A DNA stretch of 19,730 bases, taken from the NCBI GenBank assembly GCA_002454165.1, contig DKIG01000001.1:1-19730 (forward strand), given 5' to 3'. Shown here in pieces: positions 6,961-14,661 of this stretch. The notes under the pieces are model-generated. The model ran no database searches. It saw nothing but the letters and a program-made list of their open reading frames with translations, and was not told where the DNA came from. How positions within the stretch are numbered: the first letter of the stretch is position 1; each line of letters begins with the position of its first letter. Origin of the DNA: Gammaproteobacteria bacterium UBA6724. Its GTDB lineage: Bacteria; Pseudomonadota; Gammaproteobacteria; Pseudomonadales; Azotimanducaceae. A program made the translations under genes and the position numbers.

Positions 6961-7845
6961 ATGGAGCCCCTAGACAAGTCAATGACGATTGAAGAGATCG
7001 TTACCCAGGTACAGAGCGGCATGACGCTAGGAATTGGCGGCTGGGGTGGACGCCGCAAGCCTATGGCTTTCATACGCGCTTTGTTGAATTCCGAGGTGAC
7101 CGATTTGACCCTTGTGTCCTACGGGGGTCCTGAGGTGGGCATGCTGGCTACATCTGGGAAACTGAAGAAACTGATATTCGGATTTGTGTCTATGGATACC
7201 ATTCCCCTGGAAGGACATTACCGCCAGGCTCGTCAAGAGGGCCGGATAGATTTGATGGAACTGGATGAGGGCATGTTGCAACTTGGCTTGAAAGCCGCCG
7301 CCGCGCGTCTGCCCTTCCTGCCAACCAGGGTGGGGCTTGCCTCCGATGTGATGACGGTGAACCCGGAAATAAAAACCATCAAATCCCCCTACGATGACGG
7401 CGAAGAATTAGTCGCCATGCCGGCCTTGCCACTGGACATGGCAGTCTGTCATGTCAACGCGGCAGACTCACGGGGTAACTCCCGCATATCTGGTCCCGAT
7501 CCTTTTTTTGATGAATGGTTTTGCCGAGCATCTACCAAGGCTTACCTCACCACGGAGCAATTTGTTGCCACCGACAGCTTTAATGATCCAAAAATTGCTC
7601 TGCAAATGCCGGTAGAAAGGTCTCTTGTTCACGGCGTGGCACTTGCCACCTGCGGCGCGCATCCGACTTCCTGTGGTCCCGAATACGGTATGGATCTGGC
7701 ACATATGCGTGCCTACAACGCGACCGCCAAAACCGGGTGGCAGGATTACCTGGCAGACTATATCCAGGGCAAGACATTGAGTGCATACATTGAACAGGTG
7801 GGTGGTGAATCTGCTATCAAAAAATTACCGCTGCCGGTCTTTTAG
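6961..7845 (+). CDS. ipdA: COCHEA-CoA ring-cleaving hydrolase, alpha subunit (IpdA-like; CoA-transferase family)
   Basis: IpdAB has the class I CoA-transferase fold but acts as a hydrolase that opens steroid ring C of COCHEA-CoA. The 294 residues begin with a segment closely resembling actinobacterial IpdA: SGMTLGIGGWGGRRKPMAF at about 19-37, the glycine-rich CoA-binding stretch. LMELDEGMLQLGL (98-110) carries Glu100 and Glu103; Glu103 is the probable counterpart of the essential glutamate reported for IpdA (my alignment from memory). The start at 6961 follows the hsaC stop by 5 nt with AGGG just before it; an internal ATG at 6982 is the alternative. ipdB follows directly. Automated annotation may name it a glutaconate or 3-oxoacid CoA-transferase. 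Confidence 0.9.
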   Translation: MEPLDKSMTIEEIVTQVQSGMTLGIGGWGGRRKPMAFIRALLNSEVTDLTLVSYGGPEVGMLATSGKLKKLIFGFVSMDTIPLEGHYRQARQEGRIDLMELDEGMLQLGLKAAAARLPFLPTRVGLASDVMTVNPEIKTIKSPYDDGEELVAMPALPLDMAVCHVNAADSRGNSRISGPDPFFDEWFCRASTKAYLTTEQFVATDSFNDPKIALQMPVERSLVHGVALATCGAHPTSCGPEYGMDLAHMRAYNATAKTGWQDYLADYIQGKTLSAYIEQVGGESAIKKLPLPVF

Positions 7846-7866
7846 GCGGTCTTATTAAGGTATGAC

Positions 7867-8661
7867 ATGAGTGATTACACCCTGGCTGAATTGTGTATCT
7901 GTGCTGCCGCCGAAGCTTTCCGGGGGGAAGGGGAGAACTTGGCAACCAGCATAGGTCTGGTCCCCCGTTTGGCGGCCGGACTTGCCAAACTGACCTTTGA
8001 GCCAGACTTAATGATTACCGATGGCGAAGCCTATCTTGTTGCCGAGCCTGTCCCCTTAGGACCGCGCGGCGATTATCAGATAAAGATTGAAGGTTTAATG
8101 ACCTATGAGCGGGTCTTTGACATCGTCTATCGCGGCCTGCGACAGGCAATGGTAACGCCCGTGCAACTGGATCGCTTCGGACAGACGAACATCTCCATTG
8201 TCGGCGATTACGCGAAACCCAAAACTGCCCTGCTAGGCGTGCGAGGCTATCCGGGGAATACCATCAACAATGCCAATTCCATGTTTGTACCCAGTCATGA
8301 CCAACGCACCTTTGTATCTGGCGAAGTGGATATGGTGGGCGGCATTGGCTATAACGCGGCGCGCTGGCCTGGGGGAGAAAAGCCAACCTGGCTGGATTTG
8401 CGGCTGGTGGTGTCTAACTTGGCGGTCATGGACTTTCAAGGTAGGGACAACGCCATCCGGGTCATCAGTCTGCATCCCGGTGTCACCTTTGAAGAAGTGC
8501 AGGACAACACAGGTTTTGAGTTGGAAGCCTTGTCTTCCCTGGGTGAAACACCAGCCCCCAGCACCGAGCAATTGACGCTACTTAATGAGCGATTAGATCC
8601 ACACCAACTGCGCGCTGGGCTATTCAAAGATAATCCGCCCGGGCGGCGGCTCGCCTCCTAA
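7867..8661 (+). CDS. ipdB: COCHEA-CoA ring-cleaving hydrolase, beta subunit (IpdB-like; CoA-transferase family)
   Basis: This is the second subunit of the IpdAB heteromer, 264 residues. Visible landmarks are TSIGLVPRLAAGLAKLTFEP (27-46), TDGEAYLVAEP (51-61), and the long GVRGYPGNTINNANSMF (124-140) followed by SGEVDMVGGIGYNAARWPGG (151-170). These match IpdB-type proteins and not true CoA-transferases. The SENG-type catalytic-glutamate motif of classical class I beta subunits was not seen, consistent with hydrolysis. TAAGG (7856-7860) sits 6 nt before the ATG, 21 nt after ipdA. Equal orientation and tight spacing suit stoichiometric production of the two subunits. Confidence 0.9.
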   Translation: MSDYTLAELCICAAAEAFRGEGENLATSIGLVPRLAAGLAKLTFEPDLMITDGEAYLVAEPVPLGPRGDYQIKIEGLMTYERVFDIVYRGLRQAMVTPVQLDRFGQTNISIVGDYAKPKTALLGVRGYPGNTINNANSMFVPSHDQRTFVSGEVDMVGGIGYNAARWPGGEKPTWLDLRLVVSNLAVMDFQGRDNAIRVISLHPGVTFEEVQDNTGFELEALSSLGETPAPSTEQLTLLNERLDPHQLRAGLFKDNPPGRRLAS

Positions 8662-8670
8662 ACGAAGCCA

Positions 8671-9816
8671 ATGAATAGTCTGGTGAATGAGAGTTTGCAA
8701 ACACCGCTGACCGAGACGCTAGGCTGCAAGTACCCGATCATCCAGACGGCGATGGGATGGGTGTCTACAGCAGAACTGGTACAGGCAAGCATAGAGGCTG
8801 GCGCCTTTGGTTTTCTGGCGGCTGCGGTCATGGCTCCCGAGGAATGTGAAACTGCCATCAAGACGATCAAGCAGGCGACTGACGCACCTTTTGGGGTGAA
8901 TCTCCACGCCTTTCAAGCCGATGTTGGGCGGCTGGTTGACCTATGTATTGACTATGAGGTCGCCGCTATTTCCTATGGTCGGGCACCAGATGCGAAACTC
9001 ATTGACCGGGTCAGAGCCAGGGGCATCCACTGCGTGCCGACAATCGGTGCGGGGAAACATGCGACCAGGGCAGTGGAATTGGGGGCAGATCTGCTGGTGT
9101 GTCAGGGCGGTGAAGGCGGGGGCCATACCGGCACTACGCCGACCTGGCTGCTGTTGTCGGAAGTCCTGGACCAGGACCTGGGTGTCCCCGTCATAGCCTG
9201 CGGCGGTTTTAAGGATGGCAGGGGTCTGGCAGCGGCGCTGGTCTATGGCGCCGATGGTATTGCCATGGGCACCCGTTTTTTGTTGACCCGGGAGAGTCCA
9301 ACCCCCATGACCACCAAATCCTGCTACCTGAGTGCCGAGGTGACAAAAATCCCTGTGTCTAGCAAACTTGATGGCTTGCCGCAGCGGATGATCCTTAATG
9401 CTCAGCTCGCCGCATTGGAATCTTCTTCGGGTATCAGCATGTTCGTGCGCGCATTGCTCAACGGCTGGCGTTATAAAAAACAAATGGACAGGGGTCTATT
9501 TGAACTCTTGGCGTCCGCTTGGCGGATGTCAAGAAATACCGAGGGCAGTTTTGTACAAACCATGATGGCTGCCAATGCGCCGATGATTATTCAACGCGCC
9601 ATGGTTGACGGTGTGCCAGAAGAAGGTGTCCTGCCCAGTGGCCAGGTTGCCGGACTCATCAATGACCTGCCAAGTTGTGAGGCCCTGGTGCAAGCCATCG
9701 TCACTGAAGCCACTGAAGCCCAGGCGCGCCTGTCCGGGCTAAGGGGCTCCATTTCAACAGACCCCACCTCAATAGACGCCATACCAGTACCGAAGGAGGA
9801 AGACCATGCCCTTTGA
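8671..9816 (+). CDS. ipdC: NAD(P)H/flavin-dependent oxidoreductase of HIP catabolism (IpdC-like; nitronate monooxygenase fold)
   Basis: This 381-residue TIM-barrel flavoprotein resembles nitronate monooxygenase/2-nitropropane dioxygenase. FMN-binding signatures are CQGGEGGGHTG (144-154), ACGGFKDGRG (176-185) and YGADGIAMGTRFLLT (192-206). In the ipd pathway IpdC is assigned to the flavin-dependent oxidation that prepares the bicyclic HIEC-CoA intermediate for ring opening. The neighbours IpdA, IpdB and an EchA20-like protein favour that role over nitroalkane detoxification. The start at 8671 has no strong ribosome-binding site and lies 9 nt after ipdB, so coupling is likely. A 9-nt in-frame tandem duplication (CACTGAAGC at 9702-9719) encodes a TEATEA stretch near the C-terminus. 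The 3' end overlaps the next gene by 11 nt. Confidence 0.88.
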   Translation: MNSLVNESLQTPLTETLGCKYPIIQTAMGWVSTAELVQASIEAGAFGFLAAAVMAPEECETAIKTIKQATDAPFGVNLHAFQADVGRLVDLCIDYEVAAISYGRAPDAKLIDRVRARGIHCVPTIGAGKHATRAVELGADLLVCQGGEGGGHTGTTPTWLLLSEVLDQDLGVPVIACGGFKDGRGLAAALVYGADGIAMGTRFLLTRESPTPMTTKSCYLSAEVTKIPVSSKLDGLPQRMILNAQLAALESSSGISMFVRALLNGWRYKKQMDRGLFELLASAWRMSRNTEGSFVQTMMAANAPMIIQRAMVDGVPEEGVLPSGQVAGLINDLPSCEALVQAIVTEATEAQARLSGLRGSISTDPTSIDAIPVPKEEDHAL

Positions 9817-10543
9817 AACCAATGTGTCCGGTAGAATTGCGGAAATTGTTTTCGCGCATCCGCCGGTCAATGCTTTTCCTGGTGCCATGTGGCTGGAATT
9901 ATCAGAGTTGATTACAAGTCTCGGCAAACGTCAGGACCTGCATTGCTTGCTGATTCGTGCAGAAGGGCGTGGCTTTTGTGCCGGTGTTGATATCAAGGAA
10001 CTGGCCGCCAACAGCCAGGCTATCGTCACGGTCAACAAGGGGAATTTTTTGACCTTCCAGGCAATTCACCTCTGCGAGATTCCTGTGGTCAGTGCCCCGC
10101 ACGGCTTTGTTTTGGGTGGCGGGATCGGCATTTGTGGTGCTTCCGATGCGGTGATTGCCGCTGATAACGCCTACTTTGCACTGCCAGAAATAGACCGAGG
10201 CGCGATGGGCGGTGCCGCCCACATGCAAAGAATGTTTCCTCATGCCAGAGTGCGAGCAGCCTTTTTAACGGGTGGGGAAATCAGCGCCAGGGAGGCATAT
10301 CAACTTGGCGGTATCACCCAGGTCGTTGCGCTTGATGCGCACCTGAGTGTGGCGCGAGAGTTTGCTGAACTGATCGCCTCAAAATCTCGTGATGCCCTGC
10401 GGATTGCCAAGCAGGCATTGAATGGCATAGAGCCCTTTGATCTGGACAAGAGTTATCGTTGGGAGCAGGGCTTCACCTTTGAGATGTATATGCACGAGGA
10501 TAGCCAAGCGGCGCGTGATGCCTTCGTGAAAACCGGTAAGTGA
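9806..10543 (+). CDS. echA20: Crotonase-family ring-D hydrolase (EchA20-like)
   Basis: This 245-residue crotonase-fold protein has oxyanion-hole segments GRGFCAGVDIKEL (54-66) and HGFVLGGGIGIC (99-110). The first catalytic glutamate of true enoyl-CoA hydratases, normally just after GGG, is absent (Gly-Ile-Gly-Ile-Cys here). The glutamate of ALPEIDRG (Glu128) is kept. That pattern argues against a simple hydratase. Beside ipdA, ipdB and ipdC it fits EchA20, which hydrolyses ring D of HIEC-CoA to give COCHEA-CoA, the IpdAB substrate. A strong AAGGAGGA (9793-9800) lies 5 nt before the ATG, inside the end of ipdC, and the two genes overlap by 11 nt. The symbol follows the mycobacterial orthologue and is inferred from context. 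Confidence 0.83.
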   Translation: MPFETNVSGRIAEIVFAHPPVNAFPGAMWLELSELITSLGKRQDLHCLLIRAEGRGFCAGVDIKELAANSQAIVTVNKGNFLTFQAIHLCEIPVVSAPHGFVLGGGIGICGASDAVIAADNAYFALPEIDRGAMGGAAHMQRMFPHARVRAAFLTGGEISAREAYQLGGITQVVALDAHLSVAREFAELIASKSRDALRIAKQALNGIEPFDLDKSYRWEQGFTFEMYMHEDSQAARDAFVKTGK

Positions 10544-10588
10544 TGGCGAGACCCTGTAGATGAATCTGTATAGCCCGGGAAAATAACC

Positions 10589-11743
10589 ATGCCTGAAGCC
10601 TATATCATAGACGCCCTGAGAACGCCGACCGGCCGCCGCCGTGGCGGGCTTGCAGAGATTCATCCTGCCGACCTGGGTGCCCATGTGCTGAAGACGCTGG
10701 TAGAGCGTAATGCGGTTCCCGGCGAGGATTACGAGGATGTGATATTTGGCTGCGTGGATACGATTGGTCCCCTGGCGGGTGATATTGCCCGCACCTGCTG
10801 GTTGGCGGCAGGCTTGCCGCTCCATGTGCCTGGCGTCACCATTGACCGGCAATGCGGCTCCTCGCAGCAGGCGGTGCATTTTGCCGCCCAGGCGGTGTTG
10901 AGCGGCACCGCGGACCTGGTTGTCGCCGGGGGCGTTCAGGCAATGTCTCGGATACCGATTTCCGCGGCGATGCTGGCGGGACAAGCATTTGGTTTTGACG
11001 ATCCCTTCACCGGCTCAGTAGGCTGGGTTGAACGTTTTGGTGATGGTCTGGTGACCCAGTTTAATGCCGCCGAGATGATAGCCGAGAAGTGGCAACTGTC
11101 CCGGGAAGACCTGGAGCAGTACGCCCTCAGCTCCAACGAGCGAGCCGTTGCGGCGATTGATAAGGGCTATTTTGATAGAGAGATAGTTCCTCTGGCAGGC
11201 GTTACTCAGGATGAAACCCCGCGCCGCGACACCACACTTGAGGCAATGGCCGCATTGGAGCCATTGCAGGAAGGCGGACGCATCACGGCAGCCGTGTCCA
11301 GTCAGACCTGTGATGCTGCTGCGGCAATACTGATCTGCTCTGAAGATGCAGTGCGCCGGTATCATCTAAAACCCCGCGCCCGCATCCACCACCTCAGTGT
11401 CTGGGCTGACGATCCTATCTTGATGTTGACCGCCCCCATGCCTGCGACCAAGCGTGCGATGGAGAAGACCGGCATGAGCCTGGAGCAAATTGATCTGGTA
11501 GAAATCAACGAGGCTTTCGCGCCAGTGGTGCTTGCCTGGCTGGCGGACACGGGTTACGACTATGAAAAGACCAATGTCAACGGTGGTGCCATTGCCCTGG
11601 GGCATCCTCTGGGCGCAACAGGCGCTAAGTTGATGACCACCCTCTTACATGAACTGGAGCGCAGAGGCGGACGCTATGGTTTGCAAACCATGTGCGAAGG
11701 TGGGGGCCAGGCTAATGTCACCATCATTGAGCGACTGGAATAG
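10589..11743 (+). CDS. fadA6: Acetyl-CoA acyltransferase / thiolase (FadA6-like)
   Basis: This is a degradative thiolase of 384 residues. The nucleophilic cysteine is Cys89 in DRQCGSSQQA. NVNGGAIALGHPLGATGA supplies His339, and the C-terminal MCEGGGQAN supplies the acid/base Cys369, so the catalytic set is complete. It cleaves a beta-ketoacyl-CoA with CoA. In the KstR2-type gene set the thiolase FadA6 acts on the acyclic CoA thioesters from ring opening, and the neighbours here support that. The gap from the previous gene is 45 nt with only a weak GGGA ahead of the start. Sequence resembling its last codons appears to be duplicated downstream in a tandem repeat. Confidence 0.88.
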   Translation: MPEAYIIDALRTPTGRRRGGLAEIHPADLGAHVLKTLVERNAVPGEDYEDVIFGCVDTIGPLAGDIARTCWLAAGLPLHVPGVTIDRQCGSSQQAVHFAAQAVLSGTADLVVAGGVQAMSRIPISAAMLAGQAFGFDDPFTGSVGWVERFGDGLVTQFNAAEMIAEKWQLSREDLEQYALSSNERAVAAIDKGYFDREIVPLAGVTQDETPRRDTTLEAMAALEPLQEGGRITAAVSSQTCDAAAAILICSEDAVRRYHLKPRARIHHLSVWADDPILMLTAPMPATKRAMEKTGMSLEQIDLVEINEAFAPVVLAWLADTGYDYEKTNVNGGAIALGHPLGATGAKLMTTLLHELERRGGRYGLQTMCEGGGQANVTIIERLE

Positions 11744-11760
11744 AAGGGCTGGTATAGAAA

Positions 11761-11801
11761 ACTGTTATTGAACGACTGTTATCAAAGACTGTTATTGAAG
11801 G
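11761..11801. repeat. 13-14-nt imperfect tandem repeat after the thiolase gene (3 copies)
   Basis: ACTGTTATTGAACG (11761-11774), ACTGTTATCAAAG (11775-11787) and ACTGTTATTGAAGG (11788-11801) follow each other. The thiolase 3' end contains the related ATCATTGAGCGACTGG. The repeat ends just before the GGGGAAGAGG ribosome-binding site of the next gene. Confidence 0.85.
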
Positions 11802-11816
11802 ACGGGGAAGAGGCAG

Positions 11817-12698
11817 ATGACACAACTCTGTGCGGGGCGGACGGCGATTGTCACTGGCGCGGGCGGCGGTCTAGGACGAGAATATGCCCTTGCCCTGGCG
11901 GCGGCAGGTGCCAATGTCATGGTGAATGACATCAATGCGGACACAGCAGCGGCGACTGTTGCCAGTATAGAAACTGCGGGCGGTCGCGCCCTGGTGAATA
12001 CCGGGGACATCACTGAGCATGCCAGTGCTGGAGCAATACTCCAGGCCGCGCTCCAATCTTTTGGTGATATACACGCGATTGTGAACAATGCGGGCATGTG
12101 TCGGGACCGGACCTTTGCCAGCATGACCGAAGCCGAGTGGGATCAGGTCATCCAGGTGCACCTGAAGGGACATTTTTGTCTTGCCAATCATGCGGCGGGA
12201 TACTGGCGGCAACAAGCCAAAACTGGTGTCCCAGTGAGCGGGCGTATCATTAACACCAGTTCAGGTGCTGGCTTGCTGGGCTCCGTGGGACAATCAAACT
12301 ATTCGGCCGCCAAGGGCGGGATTCTGAGTCTAACCCTGGTGCAGGCAGCCGAACTGGCGCGCTATGGCGTTACGGCAAATGCGCTGGCACCCCAGGCGCG
12401 CACGGGCATGACGGAAGAGGTGTTTGCCGAGATGATGAAAATTCCCGAGGACGGTAGTTTTGATCTTTTTCATCCGGGCAATGTGGCGCCACTGGTGGTG
12501 TGGCTAGTCAGCGAGGCATCGGCTGCTATTACAGGTAGGTGTTTCGAAATGTTTGGCGGCAAAATTTCCATCGCCTCCGGCTGGCAGCACGGGCTGGAAC
12601 GGGATAAGGGCGGGCGTTGGTCGGCGGAAGAGTTGAGTGAGGTGATTCCTGAACTTTTGACGACCGCCGCCACTCCAGACCCTGTTTACGGTAGTTGA
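11817..12698 (+). CDS. SDR family oxidoreductase of the HIP-degradation operon
   Basis: This 293-residue short-chain dehydrogenase resembles the dehydrogenase domain of 17beta-HSD type 4/MFE-2. TGAGGGLG is at 13-20, VNDIN at 36-40 (Asp38 suggests NAD preference), NNAG at 90-93, and the catalytic residues are Ser149, Tyr162 (NYSAAKGG) and Lys166. An extended C-terminus of about 45 residues follows the core. Such SDRs oxidise (3R)- or ring-hydroxyacyl-CoA substrates, and the co-transcribed MaoC hydratase would make an (R)-hydroxyacyl-CoA, so the two could act in sequence (inference). It resembles the unassigned SDRs near echA20 in mycobacteria. A GGGGAAGAGG site lies just before the ATG, and ipdF starts 1 nt after its stop. 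Confidence 0.88.
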   Translation: MTQLCAGRTAIVTGAGGGLGREYALALAAAGANVMVNDINADTAAATVASIETAGGRALVNTGDITEHASAGAILQAALQSFGDIHAIVNNAGMCRDRTFASMTEAEWDQVIQVHLKGHFCLANHAAGYWRQQAKTGVPVSGRIINTSSGAGLLGSVGQSNYSAAKGGILSLTLVQAAELARYGVTANALAPQARTGMTEEVFAEMMKIPEDGSFDLFHPGNVAPLVVWLVSEASAAITGRCFEMFGGKISIASGWQHGLERDKGGRWSAEELSEVIPELLTTAATPDPVYGS

Positions 12699-12699
12699 G

Positions 12700-13485
12700 A
12701 TGAGTCGCCTAACTGCGCCGCCGCCCTATCCTGAAAGTCATCACCTCCTGACGGGACGCAATGTCCTGGTGACCGCCGCTGCTGGCACGGGTATTGGATT
12801 TTCCGTTGCAAAACGCTGCATGGAAGAGGGCGCCCAGCTGCTCATTTCTGATATTCACCAGCGGCGTTTGACCGAAGCCGCCGATTTGCTGGAAAAAGAA
12901 CTCGGCGTCAGACCCCACCAAAAGTTATGCAATGTCACGCTACAGGATGAAGTTGATGCTCTTTTTGTTGCCGCAGGTGAAACCCTGGGGCGGGTAGATG
13001 TGGTTATCAATAATGCTGGGTTGGGGGGTACCGCGAATGTGATTGAAATGTCCGACGACCAATGGTCGGCAGTTTTGGATGTCACGCTGAATGGTACTTT
13101 TCGTATGACCCGAGCGAGTATGCAAGCAATGCGAGATGCCGGGGGCGTGATTATTAACAATGCGTCGGTGATGGGTTGGCGTGCTCAGAAGGGTCAGGCA
13201 CATTACGCTGCCGCCAAGGCCGGGGTGATGGCGCTAACGCGTTGCGCTGCTCTGGAAGCTGTGGACATGGGCATTCGTATCAATGCCGTGGCACCCAGTC
13301 TTGCGATGCATCCTTTTTTGGCAAAGGTCACAACGGACGAATTGCTGGCAGAATTGACCTCAAAGGAAGCCTACGGGCGCGCGGCGGAGGTGTGGGAAGT
13401 AGCGAATGTCATGGTGTTTCTAGCGAGTGACTACTCCACCTACATGACCGGGGAAACCGTCTCCGTGTCCAGTCAAAGAGCCTAG
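12700..13485 (+). CDS. ipdF: SDR of HIP catabolism, IpdF-like hydroxyacyl-CoA dehydrogenase
   Basis: This is a short-chain dehydrogenase of 261 residues with the atypical cofactor motif TAAAGTGIG (25-33), NNAGLGG at 104-110, NNASVMGWRAQ with Ser156, and HYAAAKAG with Tyr169 and Lys173. The TAAAGTGIG loop, the GWRAQ segment and the C-terminal YMTGETVSVSSQRA are features I recall from mycobacterial IpdF (Rv3559c). IpdF oxidises the ring hydroxyl of a HIP-derived intermediate; the exact CoA ester is not readable from sequence. The ATG is 1 nt after the preceding SDR stop and its own stop is 2 nt before the MaoC gene, so all three are almost certainly translated from one message. Confidence 0.87.
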   Translation: MSRLTAPPPYPESHHLLTGRNVLVTAAAGTGIGFSVAKRCMEEGAQLLISDIHQRRLTEAADLLEKELGVRPHQKLCNVTLQDEVDALFVAAGETLGRVDVVINNAGLGGTANVIEMSDDQWSAVLDVTLNGTFRMTRASMQAMRDAGGVIINNASVMGWRAQKGQAHYAAAKAGVMALTRCAALEAVDMGIRINAVAPSLAMHPFLAKVTTDELLAELTSKEAYGRAAEVWEVANVMVFLASDYSTYMTGETVSVSSQRA

Positions 13486-13487
13486 AC

Positions 13488-13949
13488 GTGCCACGCATCA
13501 TTGAGCTGGCTGAACTGGAAAATCATGTGGGTCAAATCCTGCCGCCTACCGAGTGGCTGAGGGTCCAGCAATCAAGAATCAATCAATTTGCCGAAGCCAC
13601 GGACGACCATCAATGGATCCATGTAGATGCGGAGCGCGCCAAGGACGGACCCTTCGGACGCACCATTGCCCATGGCTATCTCACCCTGGCACTGGTAAAT
13701 AAGTTTATGCCCCATTTGATACAGGTAGAAGGGGCGTCCATGGGCGTGAACTATGGTTGCGAGAAGGTGCGATTCCCTGCACCGGTACCAGAAGGTGCGC
13801 GAATTCGTGGCACTGGCGAAATCCTTGATGTCACCCAGGTATCAGGCGGCAAACAAATGATATTGCGCGTCACCGTAGAAATTGAAGGCAATGCTCGTCC
13901 AGGATGCGTCGTTGATACCATCAGTCGATTTTATGATAATGTGTCTTAG
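13488..13949 (+). CDS. MaoC-like (R)-specific enoyl-CoA hydratase
   Basis: This 153-residue single hot-dog-fold MaoC domain carries the hydratase-2 motif ATDDHQWIHVDAERA at 37-51, giving Asp40 and His45 as the catalytic pair, followed by FGRTIAHGYLTLAL. It hydrates a trans-2-enoyl-CoA to the (3R)-hydroxyacyl-CoA. As the last gene of the operon it would supply a beta-oxidation hydration step for the HIP side chain or for an acyclic product of ring opening (inference from context). The start is a GTG at 13488, 2 nt after the ipdF stop, with no strong ribosome-binding site, so coupling is probable. No clear intrinsic terminator was seen after it. Confidence 0.85.
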   Translation: MPRIIELAELENHVGQILPPTEWLRVQQSRINQFAEATDDHQWIHVDAERAKDGPFGRTIAHGYLTLALVNKFMPHLIQVEGASMGVNYGCEKVRFPAPVPEGARIRGTGEILDVTQVSGGKQMILRVTVEIEGNARPGCVVDTISRFYDNVS

Positions 13950-13998
13950 GACTGTGTCGTGACGGTGGATCAACTCTTATTACAAATAGGAGAAAAAT

Positions 13999-14520
13999 AT
14001 GGAACTGCTAATGCAGAAAGTTGAATCTATAAAAAATGTTATTGATATTGCTCCGAACCAACTTCCAAAGGAAGCAGGCGTATATGCGTTTTGGTGGACG
14101 GGAAGTTGCCAGGAACTATTAGAATCAAACACATGTATTGTATTAAAAGGATCGGGAGGGAAGCCAGTTACTGTTGAATATAAGGATTGGTGGCCATCAG
14201 ATCTTTCCTATCCATGTTTATATGTTGGTAGATCTACAAATATTCAACAACGTTTTGACTTGCACATTTTACGAAATAAAAAAGAAAGGCTACATGACAT
14301 ACCGAAGACATACGAAAAACAAAAACTGAATACAACTTCATGTCAGTTAAGATATGGCATTGAACACATTTTCAACAATGACAAAAACCCAATGGATATT
14401 ATTAATAATAAAGTAGGTTTTTCATACTGTACAAATCTTAATATAGAAGATCGTTTCTATACAGAAAATCGTCTAATCGGCGTATGGAAACCGTGGTTTA
14501 ATGTTGACTCAGAACGATAA
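13999..14520 (+). CDS. GIY-YIG nuclease-like protein
   Basis: This 173-residue protein has the elements of the GIY-YIG fold in order: GVYAFWW at 27-33 (the GIY strand), PCLYVGRSTNIQQRF at 72-86 (the YIG strand, with Arg85 as catalytic arginine), and ENRLIGVWKPWFN at 156-168 (metal-binding Glu156 and the terminal Asn). A 35-40-residue insertion separates the two strands (WWPSDLS region). The family covers homing, restriction, repair and phage-defence nucleases; the specific role is unknown. AGGAG (13988-13992) sits 6 nt before the ATG. The coding sequence is markedly AT-rich with different codon use from the steroid genes, pointing to horizontal acquisition. It stands 49 nt downstream of the operon end and could receive read-through. 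Confidence 0.72.
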   Translation: MELLMQKVESIKNVIDIAPNQLPKEAGVYAFWWTGSCQELLESNTCIVLKGSGGKPVTVEYKDWWPSDLSYPCLYVGRSTNIQQRFDLHILRNKKERLHDIPKTYEKQKLNTTSCQLRYGIEHIFNNDKNPMDIINNKVGFSYCTNLNIEDRFYTENRLIGVWKPWFNVDSER

Positions 14521-14570
14521 ACCGCATAGCAAAACGAGTAAGTTCAGCGACTAAAGCCGCTGCTCTCCAC

Positions 14571-14609
14571 CCCGTCATTCCGTGCTTGACACGGAATCCA
14601 GAATCCTCG
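14571..14609. repeat. GTCATTCC-type interspersed hairpin repeat, copy 1
   Basis: The unit begins CCCGTCATTCC and ends GGAATCCAGAATCCTCG around a hairpin with an 8-bp stem ATTCCGTG/CACGGAAT (14577-14584 and 14590-14597) and loop CTTGA. It shares both arms with the copy at 19063-19100 but has a different central stem. A second short CCCGTCATT recurs at 14632-14640. It lies between the GIY-YIG gene and the antitoxin gene. Such short palindromic interspersed repeats are common in proteobacteria. Confidence 0.85.
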
Positions 14610-14661
14610 TGTGTCCCTCGACCCGTCATTTTATAACCCAACTGAAAAAGGAGTTATCACC

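Noticed and set aside
6961..8661. Annotation as glutaconate or 3-oxoacid CoA-transferase
   Set aside because: The fold is right, but the glycine-rich GWGGRRKPMAF segment, lack of a SENG motif and the steroid context fit IpdAB hydrolase better.
8941..9483. 180-codon minus-strand frame within ipdC
   Set aside because: No family resemblance; the plus-strand frame carries the flavin-binding motifs.
9702..9719. CACTGAAGC duplication in ipdC as part of the intergenic repeat phenomenon
   Set aside because: It is a single in-frame 9-nt duplication inside coding sequence, which is common and not border-associated, so it is not counted with the others.
8671..9816. Annotation as nitronate monooxygenase for nitroalkane detoxification
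   Set aside because: The fold is shared, but position between ipdB and the EchA20-like gene supports IpdC.
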